A stretch of DNA of 5,083 nt, taken from NCBI GenBank assembly GCA_024695225.1, contig JAILIO010000141.1, positions 1 to 5,083 on the forward strand. Reading direction: 5' to 3'. The notes beneath the pieces are model-generated. The model searched no databases and was not told where the DNA came from. It worked only from the letters and a program-made list of their open reading frames with translations. Positions 1 to 5,083 of this stretch are shown piece by piece. Within the stretch, counting starts at the first letter, position 1. Each line of letters begins with the position of its first letter. Position numbers and translations under genes: made by a program. This DNA comes from Lachnospiraceae bacterium. GTDB taxonomy: Bacteria; Bacillota; Clostridia; Lachnospirales; Lachnospiraceae.

Positions 1-538
1 GGACAGGATATTGAAAGCTATGGGAAGGCATACCGACAGGGCAGGGATACATGATGTCATAGCTCATCTCAGAGATGAGATGCCGGGAATCGCGGTCAGG
101 ACGTCACTTATCACCGGATTTCCCGGGGAAAAAGAAGAAGACCATGAGATCCTGATGGATTTTGTGGAGACAGAGCGTTTTGACAGATTGGGGGTTTTCA
201 TTTACTCCCGGGAAGAAGGCACCAAAGCTTACAGCATGCCTGATCAGGTGCACTGGAAGACCAAGCAGCGAAGAAGACGGGAGATCATGGAACTTCAGCA
301 GGATATCGCCTTTTCTTCAGCTGAAAAGATGAAAGGCCTGAGGGTCAGGGTCATTGTTGACGGATTCCTGCCCGGTGAAGATGTGTATGCATGCCGCACA
401 TACAGAGACGCTCCTGATGTTGACGGAATGGTGTTTTTAAAGTCTGACAGGGAGCTTTTGAGCGGCATTACTGTTGACTGTATAGTTACAGGTTCTGCAG
501 GTTATGACCTGGAGGCGGAACTGAGAACGGAGGACTGA
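1..538 (+). CDS. rimO: Ribosomal protein S12 methylthiotransferase RimO, C-terminal part (5' truncated by window edge)
   Basis: RimO is a cytoplasmic radical-SAM iron-sulfur enzyme that adds a methylthio group to a conserved aspartate of ribosomal protein S12. About 178 residues are visible of a protein usually near 440. The reading frame is open to the left edge (first full codon at base 2, reading DRILKAMGRHT), so the TTG at 11 is an internal leucine codon and not a start. Visible signatures are RTSLITGFPGE (about bases 98-130), FDRLGVFIYSREEGT (about 179-223) and MPDQV, all typical of the end of the radical-SAM domain. A C-terminal TRAM domain follows (about 330-525) with RTYRDAPDVDG, which favours RimO over its paralogue MiaB. 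The N-terminal UPF0004 domain and the CxxxCxxC cluster motif lie outside the window. The gene ends in TGA two bases before pgsA, and the pgsA ribosome binding site lies inside its last codons. The identification is firm; intactness upstream cannot be judged. Confidence -1.
   Translation, partial: DRILKAMGRHTDRAGIHDVIAHLRDEMPGIAVRTSLITGFPGEKEEDHEILMDFVETERFDRLGVFIYSREEGTKAYSMPDQVHWKTKQRRRREIMELQQDIAFSSAEKMKGLRVRVIVDGFLPGEDVYACRTYRDAPDVDGMVFLKSDRELLSGITVDCIVTGSAGYDLEAELRTED
529..533 (+). promoter_or_regulatory. Ribosome binding site of pgsA
   Basis: A GGAGG core lies in the last codons of rimO, seven bases before the TTG at 541. This strong match at good spacing decides the start: it supports the non-ATG codon at 541 over the in-frame ATG codons farther in at 565 and 580. 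It also suggests that pgsA is translated by ribosomes finishing rimO. Confidence -1.
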
Positions 539-540
539 TA

Positions 541-1086
541 TTGAACCTTCCAAATAAACTCACAATGCTCAGGGTTTTGATGATACCCTTTTTCGTGTTC
601 TTTATGCTTTTTACGGAGACCGATCCGGGTTTTAAATGGTTTGCGCTGGCACTGTTCTGCCTGGCATCCCTTACGGATATGTTTGACGGTATGATCGCCC
701 GGAAATACAACCTTATCACGGATTTTGGCAAGTTTATGGATCCCCTGGCAGATAAACTGCTGGTGACAAGCGCCATGATCTGCCTTACAGCCCTTGGAAA
801 ACTGCCGGCATGGGTCACCGTGATCGTAGTTGCCAGAGAGTTTGCCATATCCGGTTTCAGATTGATCGCTGCAGATAATGGCATAGTCATAGCAGCTTCC
901 ATGTGGGGAAAATCGAAAACAGTTTCCCAGATGGCTATGGTGATACTGCTGATAGCTGATCTGACTTACCCGTGGTACGTCGTTTTATCCAATGTGGTAA
1001 TGTGGATCGCAGTCATACTGACGGTGGTATCCCTTGTGGATTACATTGCAAAGAACAGATCGGTGCTTGATATGTCAAATATCTGA
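541..1086 (+). CDS. pgsA: CDP-diacylglycerol--glycerol-3-phosphate 3-phosphatidyltransferase (phosphatidylglycerophosphate synthase)
   Basis: This integral membrane enzyme condenses CDP-diacylglycerol with sn-glycerol 3-phosphate to give phosphatidylglycerophosphate and CMP, the committed step to phosphatidylglycerol and cardiolipin. The CDP-alcohol phosphatidyltransferase signature D-x2-DG-x2-AR-x8-G-x3-D-x3-D is complete: D46, D49, G50, A53, R54, G63, D67 and D71, the acidic residues being metal ligands and catalytic in this family. Hydrophobic segments are visible at about residues 12-24, 33-45, 75-98, 128-142 and 145-167. Length is 181 residues, normal for PgsA. The start is TTG, chosen because the protein then opens NLPNKLTMLRVLMIP, the usual PgsA N-terminus, and because GGAGG sits seven bases upstream. 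The gene follows the rimO stop by two bases and precedes cinA by 28, an order seen in many Firmicutes. Related CDP-alcohol transferases share the motif, but the N-terminus and context favour PgsA strongly. Confidence -1.
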   Translation: MNLPNKLTMLRVLMIPFFVFFMLFTETDPGFKWFALALFCLASLTDMFDGMIARKYNLITDFGKFMDPLADKLLVTSAMICLTALGKLPAWVTVIVVAREFAISGFRLIAADNGIVIAASMWGKSKTVSQMAMVILLIADLTYPWYVVLSNVVMWIAVILTVVSLVDYIAKNRSVLDMSNI

Positions 1087-1102
1087 GCGGAATGGATTTT
1101 TT

Positions 1103-1110
1103 AAGGGGGA
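1103..1110 (+). promoter_or_regulatory. Ribosome binding site of cinA
   Basis: AAGGGGGA lies in the 28-base gap after pgsA and ends four bases before the ATG at 1115. It selects that ATG over a longer in-frame extension to a TTG at 1034, which would overlap the conserved pgsA 3' end and would add residues not expected in CinA. Confidence -1.
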
Positions 1111-1114
1111 TTCT

Positions 1115-2386
1115 ATGACTTCTGAGATCATTTCTGTGGGTACGGAACTTTTGCTTGGGACCATAATAAATACGGATGCGGCTGCTTTGGGAGAAAGGCT
1201 TGCCGCTCTCGGCATTTCCTGCTACAGACAGACTGTCGTGGGGGATAATGAGGAAAGGCTTACCGAGGCACTGAATGATGCCCTTAAAAGATCTGAGTTG
1301 ATCTTTTTGTCCGGCGGTCTCGGACCTACGGAAGACGATCTCACAAAGGAAACCGTTGCCAAGGTCATGGGACTCAGACTCGTTGAAGACGAAGGTTCCA
1401 GGCACGCGATCGACGAGTTTTTTAAGAAAAGGGGCAGAAAGCCCACAGACAACAACTGGAAACAGGCGCTCATCCCTGAGGGAGCTATAGTCATTGAGAA
1501 TCCCGAAGGTACAGCCCCGGGTATAATAGTTGAAAAGGATGGCCACAGGCTTATACTCATGCCCGGTCCTCCCAATGAATTCGTGCCCATGCTGGATAAT
1601 AAGGTCACCCCTTATCTGAAGAGCATCTCGGACTCGGTCATTTATTCGCAGAATGTGAAGATCTGCGGGGTGGGAGAGAGCGCAGTGGAAGCCGCCATCA
1701 CCGATATGATCGACAATCAGGACAATCCCACCATCGCCACTTATGCAAAGACCGGGGAAGTCCATATAAGGGTGACTGCAAAAGCCGGAGATGAAAAGGC
1801 GGCAAAAAAACTTGTAAAACCTGTTACAAAGGAATTAAAGAGAAGGTTTGGGGTTTATGTATATGCAACGGAAGACGATATTACCCTTGAACAGTCCATT
1901 ATAGATCTGCTCAAGGTTAACCGCCTGACTGTGACCACAGCGGAGAGTTGTACAGGAGGGCTTGTGGCATCCAGACTGATAAGTGTTCCCGGGGCTTCAG
2001 ATACGTATAAATGCGGTTTTGTAACCTATTCAAACAAATCAAAACGGAAGTTCCTGGGGGTTCGCGGGTCTACATTGGACAAATACGGCGCAGTTTCTGC
2101 AAAGACTGCAGCTGCAATGGCAAAAGGGGCCGCAGCTGCTGCAAAGTCTGATATAGCAGTTTCGGTCACCGGCATAGCGGGACCGGACGGGGGAACTGAC
2201 AAGAAACCTGTGGGCCTTGTGTATATCGGATGCTATGTAAATGGCAAGTGCGAAGTAAAGGAATACAAATTCAGCGGTAACCGCAATAAGGTGAGGGAAT
2301 CAGCCACCGCCGCCGCTCTTACGCTCCTCAGGCGGTCTGTGCTTGAAGACTTCAGCAGAAAGGAATTCAAGGATCTGGCAGAATGA
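1115..2386 (+). CDS. cinA: CinA, competence/damage-inducible family protein with NMN amidohydrolase (PncC-type) domain
   Basis: Soluble two-domain protein of 423 residues, close to the usual family length. Residues 1-170 form the MoCF-like (COG1058) domain, opening SEIISVGTELLLG, with SGGLGPTEDDLT at 66-77, GTAPG at 132-136 and LMPGPPNEF at 148-156. In characterised homologues this half hydrolyses ADP-ribose. A linker with VGESAVE (186-192) leads to the C-terminal PncC domain (about 254-410), which in homologues deamidates nicotinamide mononucleotide to nicotinate mononucleotide for NAD recycling. It carries TAESCTGG (275-282, containing the serine reported as catalytic in relatives), VTYSNKSK (303-310), GAVS (325-328) and TGIAGPDGG (352-360). 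All motifs look intact, so a bifunctional enzyme is likely. The name reflects induction with competence and co-transcription with recA in streptococci; a competence role here is not shown. The start is the ATG preceded by AAGGGGGA. The stop overlaps the next gene's ATG. Confidence -1.
   Translation: MTSEIISVGTELLLGTIINTDAAALGERLAALGISCYRQTVVGDNEERLTEALNDALKRSELIFLSGGLGPTEDDLTKETVAKVMGLRLVEDEGSRHAIDEFFKKRGRKPTDNNWKQALIPEGAIVIENPEGTAPGIIVEKDGHRLILMPGPPNEFVPMLDNKVTPYLKSISDSVIYSQNVKICGVGESAVEAAITDMIDNQDNPTIATYAKTGEVHIRVTAKAGDEKAAKKLVKPVTKELKRRFGVYVYATEDDITLEQSIIDLLKVNRLTVTTAESCTGGLVASRLISVPGASDTYKCGFVTYSNKSKRKFLGVRGSTLDKYGAVSAKTAAAMAKGAAAAAKSDIAVSVTGIAGPDGGTDKKPVGLVYIGCYVNGKCEVKEYKFSGNRNKVRESATAAALTLLRRSVLEDFSRKEFKDLAE
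2369..2373 (+). promoter_or_regulatory. Ribosome binding site of the surface-protein gene
   Basis: AAGGA within the last codons of cinA, nine bases before the ATG at 2383. It is weaker than the two upstream sites, so initiation probably also relies on ribosomes terminating at the overlapping cinA stop. Moving to the next in-frame ATG codons (residues 18 and 19) would destroy the signal peptide, so 2383 is the preferred start. Confidence -1.
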
Positions 2387-2466
2387 CGGGTAAAAGTACT
2401 AAAAGAGCAATAGCGCTTATTTTAGCCGGGGCAATGATGTTATTTCAGCCCCTTACTGCCTATGCC
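2383..2466 (+). other. Signal peptide of the surface protein
   Basis: Residues 1-28 have a basic n-region (K4, K7, R8), a hydrophobic core AIALILAGAMMLF (9-21) and a c-region ending A-Y-A before V29, a good signal peptidase I site. There is no lipobox cysteine, so Sec export with cleavage is expected and not lipoprotein anchoring. Confidence -1.
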
Positions 2467-5083
2467 GTGGAAGGGAATACCATCAATGAGATGATAGGTT
2501 CCGTCATCGGGATACAGCCTGAGAACAATGACTACACGGCGCTGCCGCCGCAGGGAACCGTAAATGAAGGCGCAGATGTCCAGCCGGAGCAGATGCCTGT
2601 GGATACATATGATGTTTCTGAGGTTTACGGCGGACCTGAAACAGATGCTGTTTTGGGAGAGGATAATGCAGTTTCCGGTGAGACGACAGCTGAAGATCCG
2701 GCAATGACCGGGGAAGACGTTACCGAGGATGACGTTATCTCAGATGAGGATCAGGCTGCTCTTAAAGAACAGGGGGAGGGATTCTCCTTCAGATCCGCCT
2801 GGATCGATGATTTTTCTTATCTGTACACCGAGGGCACCGGAAAGATCACCATTACCAAATATAACGGAAGAGAAAGACGGGTGGATATACACGGTAAAGC
2901 TCTTGTGAAGGGCGAATACTGTGATGTGTATGTAACAAAGGGAGAGGAAAATTTCTTCCCTGCGATAGTCACTGATGTAAATTTTGGATCTGACGGCAAC
3001 AAGGTTTACGGAGAGGGGAGCCTTTATCATTTCTTCCATCTCTGTCCGCTCCTTAAGAACATAGATTTCAGAGGTCTTGATACAACTGCGGTCACAGAGA
3101 TGAGCAGCATGTTCTCCGGATGCAAAAAACTTGTTCATCTGGATTTGACTCCGCTGGTCACAGCAAATGTCATAGACGCAGGCTTTATGTTCAGGAACTG
3201 TACAGCCCTTAAATCCATCGATATGGGCGGACTTCAGTTCGGCAGTGTCCAGAATATGTCCGGAATGTTCTCCGGATGTGAGAGCCTTAAGGTTATAAAA
3301 ATGCCGGCTCTTATTAATCCCATGCTGGCTTCCGGCTTTGCAACTTTTCCGTATCCGTTCTATTGCAATTACATTGAACATCCTGCGGGAAGCAATATAA
3401 CATTCATGCAGCAGGGACTTTCTTTCACTTCTACGCCGCTGTTCTTTTTTGTGAATGACATAGCCTTGGACAATCAGGCGCTTATGATCGACAGAAATGA
3501 CAGCATTGCCATGAAACCCACAGTTTATCCGGAAGATGCGACCATGCCGGACCTGATCTGGAAAAGCGACAATACTTCCGCTGTCACTGTGGATCAGGAT
3601 GGCAATATAAAGGCAGAAGGCGCAGGGAATGCAAACATCACAGCCCGCGCAGCAGACGGCAGCGGCGTGACGGCTAACTGCATGGTCATTGTCAATCCGA
3701 CGGTACAGACAGTAAAGATCGACAAAACAGAACTGGCGCTTGGCATAGGACAGTCCATGCAGCTGAAAGCAGCAGCGCTTCCTGAAGATTCCTATGACAG
3801 GACCATCAGATGGTCTGTTTCCGGCTCTGCTGCAACCGTATCAGAGGATGGGACGGTCACCGGAGTCGAAGCCGGAAGTTCCGTTGTCACAGCGTCTTCA
3901 TCCGATGGCAAGTGCACCGCCAAATGTAAAGTATCTGTCAGTTATAACCCGGTCGCCATCAGCATGAAACTGAACAAAACGAGTCTGGAGCTGGTGAGGG
4001 GAGACATCTATAAACTGGAAGCGGATATAAACCCTTCAAATGCAGATCAGAGCGTAAACTTCAGTTCATCAGACAGCAATGTGGTAAAGGTCCTCAGATC
4101 CGGCATCCTGACCGCTATTTCCGAGGGAGAGGCAACTGTGACTGCAGTTTCCAAAGACGGAAGGTTTGAGGAATCCTGCAGCGTCACCGTATCGCCTAAA
4201 AAAGAGAGTCTTTCCCAGAACCATGCTGAAAGGATGTCTGTTTTTTACCGGGATGAAGAAGTATCCGAACTGACCTTGTCAGTCAATTCCTTCGCCGCTT
4301 TCTATGCCAAGGTAACTCCGGAGAGAGACAGCGAACTTACGGATACTGTTTATTTTTCATCTTCAAATGAGAACGTGGCATATCTGAAGAATATCTCAGT
4401 GGATGGGAGAACAGGTTTCTTTGAAACGGTTTCCACCGGAAATACAAAGATCGATATCATATGCGGGTCTCTCAGAAAAACAGTTATACTGAACGTAGCC
4501 TGTCCGTCGGGGGAACTGGTCTTTGAAGGGGCTGACAACGGCAGCATATCCCTGGAGCCCGGAGAGTCTTTGAGGCTAAATGCAAAGCCAAAGGCAGGGC
4601 AGACCACGGAAGATATCCGGTATGCTTTAAATTCTGATGGGAAAAGGTTTATTACCCTTAAAAACGGCGTGATAAAGGCCAGAAACAAGGAAGGAAGCGC
4701 TGTGATCACCGCATATACAGACAGTCTGGGGCTTGAAAACGGAACAAAGCTCACGGTTACGGTGAAAAACACAAAACCCGAATATACCGACACTTCCAAC
4801 AAATATAAAGTCATCACATCAAAGACCGTAAATCTGGAACTTCGAGCGGGAAAATCCCAAAGATCCTCCCGGGATATCACAGTGAAGCTTTCCGGGAGAG
4901 AATTTGCCGGGGCTTATGTGTCGAGAAAGGTCTCCGATGAAAATGTCTGTGAGGTAAAGTGCAAGGATCCCGGTAAAAGTAAATATACCATCACCGCCCT
5001 CAATACCGGCACAGCTTACATCACCTGGACTGCCGTGAAAAATATCGAAGGGATCGATCATTATTCATATGCTGTTACAAAGG
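2383..5083 (+). CDS. BspA-family repeat and Ig-like (Big_2) domain secreted surface protein, 3' truncated by window edge
   Basis: An uninterrupted frame of 900 codons runs from an ATG overlapping the cinA stop to the right edge without a stop. The predicted product is exported. Order of parts: signal peptide 1-28; acidic low-complexity region about 46-133; a module at about 134-210 with the pattern ITITKYNG, typical ahead of BspA-type repeats; four 26-residue repeats at 211-314; a linker of about 40 residues; Big_2 domains at about 357-438, 441-522 and 524-604; then divergent Ig-like segments at about 617-706, 711-796 and 816-888. Proteins of this type in Clostridia are thought to sit on or near the cell wall and bind host, polysaccharide or neighbouring cells; the ligand here is unknown. 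No sortase motif, S-layer domain or choline-binding repeat is visible, but the C-terminus is missing. Base composition and codon use look like the upstream genes, giving no sign of recent transfer. Family assignment is confident; function is not. Confidence -1.
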   Translation, partial: MTGKSTKRAIALILAGAMMLFQPLTAYAVEGNTINEMIGSVIGIQPENNDYTALPPQGTVNEGADVQPEQMPVDTYDVSEVYGGPETDAVLGEDNAVSGETTAEDPAMTGEDVTEDDVISDEDQAALKEQGEGFSFRSAWIDDFSYLYTEGTGKITITKYNGRERRVDIHGKALVKGEYCDVYVTKGEENFFPAIVTDVNFGSDGNKVYGEGSLYHFFHLCPLLKNIDFRGLDTTAVTEMSSMFSGCKKLVHLDLTPLVTANVIDAGFMFRNCTALKSIDMGGLQFGSVQNMSGMFSGCESLKVIKMPALINPMLASGFATFPYPFYCNYIEHPAGSNITFMQQGLSFTSTPLFFFVNDIALDNQALMIDRNDSIAMKPTVYPEDATMPDLIWKSDNTSAVTVDQDGNIKAEGAGNANITARAADGSGVTANCMVIVNPTVQTVKIDKTELALGIGQSMQLKAAALPEDSYDRTIRWSVSGSAATVSEDGTVTGVEAGSSVVTASSSDGKCTAKCKVSVSYNPVAISMKLNKTSLELVRGDIYKLEADINPSNADQSVNFSSSDSNVVKVLRSGILTAISEGEATVTAVSKDGRFEESCSVTVSPKKESLSQNHAERMSVFYRDEEVSELTLSVNSFAAFYAKVTPERDSELTDTVYFSSSNENVAYLKNISVDGRTGFFETVSTGNTKIDIICGSLRKTVILNVACPSGELVFEGADNGSISLEPGESLRLNAKPKAGQTTEDIRYALNSDGKRFITLKNGVIKARNKEGSAVITAYTDSLGLENGTKLTVTVKNTKPEYTDTSNKYKVITSKTVNLELRAGKSQRSSRDITVKLSGREFAGAYVSRKVSDENVCEVKCKDPGKSKYTITALNTGTAYITWTAVKNIEGIDHYSYAVTK
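2518..2781 (+). other. Acidic low-complexity segment of the surface protein
   Basis: Residues about 46-133 contain roughly 25 Asp/Glu and a single lysine, along with many Gly, Pro, Thr and Val, and no obvious fold. It is probably a flexible spacer between the signal peptide and the folded modules. No exact tandem repeat is visible within it. Confidence -1.
3109..3122 (+). repeat. 14-base exact direct repeat, copy 1
   Basis: ATGTTCTCCGGATG encodes MFSG plus the first bases of the next codon in repeat unit 2. The same 14 bases recur at 3265-3278 in unit 4, exactly 156 bases (two units) downstream, while the unit between them has diverged. Confidence -1.
3265..3278 (+). repeat. 14-base exact direct repeat, copy 2
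   Basis: Second copy of ATGTTCTCCGGATG, at the same position inside its 26-codon unit as the copy at 3109-3122. It is in frame and encodes the conserved MFSG of repeat unit 4. Confidence -1.
3451..4194 (+). other. Three tandem bacterial Ig-like (Big_2) domains
   Basis: Domains lie at residues about 357-438, 441-522 and 524-604, each near 82 residues. Each follows the Big_2 plan: an opening strand (VNDIALDNQ, VQTVKIDKTEL, AISMKLNKTSLEL), a P-x-(D/N)-A-like turn after the second strand (YPEDA, LPEDS, NPSNA), a W/F-S-x-S-(D/G) strand (IWKSDN, IRWSVSGS, VNFSSSDS), the V-x-x-(D/S)-G-x-(I/V/L)-x-A/G segment (VDQDGNIKAEGAG, VSEDGTVTGVEAG, VLRSGILTAISEG) followed by a strand of the type ANITARA, and a closing strand with a conserved cysteine (ANCMVIV, AKCKVSV, ESCSVTV). 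Such domains act as extracellular spacers or adhesive modules. Confidence -1.
4231..5046 (+). other. Divergent Ig-like segments, about three
   Basis: Residues about 617-706, 711-796 and 816-888 keep the beta-strand rhythm and partial Big_2 landmarks: VYFSSSNENVAYL; the series LEPGESLRLNAKP, ITLKNGVIKA, GSAVITAYTD; and VSRKVSDENVCEVK with TALNTGTAYITW. They lack the clean consensus of the three preceding domains. The boundaries are approximate and the last may be incomplete at the window edge. They are read here as degenerate Big_2-like folds; a structure-based search could assign them elsewhere. Confidence -1.

Larger units (their letters stand above)
3013..3324 (+). repeat. Four tandem 26-residue BspA-type repeats (protein-level)
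   Basis: Four units in perfect 26-residue register span residues 211-236, 237-262, 263-288 and 289-314. Each has the frame hydrophobic-x2-(M/F)-F-x2-C-x2-L-x2-(I/L/V)-x-(F/L/M): FFHLCPLLKNIDF, MFSGCKKLVHLDL, MFRNCTALKSIDM and MFSGCESLKVIKM. The cysteine sits at position 11 of every unit. This matches the bacterial surface protein 26-residue repeat (DUF285/BspA type), which is expected to stack into a leucine-rich-repeat-like solenoid. The first and last units are the most degenerate, as is usual for capping units. Four units is a short array for this family. Confidence -1.

Noticed and set aside
63..79. Inverted repeat CTCATCT-3 nt-AGATGAG
   Set aside because: A 7-base stem inside rimO coding sequence with no following T-run. 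It does not look like a terminator, and a short palindrome like this is expected by chance.
119..131. Short palindrome TTTCCCGGGGAAA
   Set aside because: It encodes the conserved GFPGE motif of RimO, so the bases are explained by coding constraint, and no regulatory context is visible.
1034..1114. Longer CinA start at an in-frame TTG
   Set aside because: It would overlap pgsA by over 50 bases, has no ribosome binding site, and adds residues ahead of the conserved CinA N-terminus. The ATG at 1115 has AAGGGGGA at proper spacing.
1013..1765. A 250-codon open frame on the minus strand opposite cinA
   Set aside because: It overlaps the conserved MoCF-like domain of CinA and the pgsA 3' end, and its translation has no family features.
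2098..2150. GC-rich stretch with repeated GCAGCTGC-like words
   Set aside because: It encodes the alanine-rich helix of the CinA C-terminal domain; the repetition reflects runs of alanine codons and not a DNA repeat element.
2740..3381. A 213-codon open frame on the minus strand
   Set aside because: It lies fully within the surface-protein gene, its product resembles no family, and the + strand frame over the same bases encodes a signal-peptide protein with recognisable repeats. It is a shadow frame.

Overview
The window is gene-dense and all coding is on the + strand: the 3' end of rimO, complete pgsA, complete cinA, then the first 900 codons of a large secreted surface-protein gene that runs off the right edge. 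It suggests a low-to-moderate-GC Gram-positive of the class Clostridia, most plausibly a gut or rumen Lachnospiraceae-type bacterium. The reasons are the rimO-pgsA-cinA order, strong purine-rich ribosome binding sites, a TTG start, and a surface protein that joins BspA-type 26-residue repeats to bacterial Ig-like (Big_2) domains. The taxonomic placement is inference, since no rRNA or other marker gene is present.

Layout. 1-538: C-terminal part of RimO, the radical-SAM methylthiotransferase acting on ribosomal protein S12. 541-1086: PgsA, phosphatidylglycerophosphate synthase, starting at TTG two bases after the rimO stop. 1115-2386: CinA, a two-domain protein of pyridine nucleotide salvage and historically a competence-associated gene, with a strong AAGGGGGA Shine-Dalgarno. 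2383-5083: the surface protein, whose ATG overlaps the cinA stop (ATGA). It has a signal peptide, an acidic low-complexity stretch, a BspA-family N-terminal module, four 26-residue leucine-rich-type repeats, three recognisable Big_2 domains and about three more divergent Ig-like segments.

Gaps are 2 bp, 28 bp and -4 bp, with no terminator or convincing promoter between genes, so the four genes look like one transcript started upstream of the window. The first three are housekeeping genes: ribosome modification, phospholipid synthesis and NAD-related salvage. In many Firmicutes recA follows cinA. Here a cell-surface adhesin-like gene occupies that place and appears translationally coupled to cinA, which is the most notable observation. 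I found no mobile element, CRISPR array, tRNA, rRNA or riboswitch, and no gene-free stretch longer than 28 bases.
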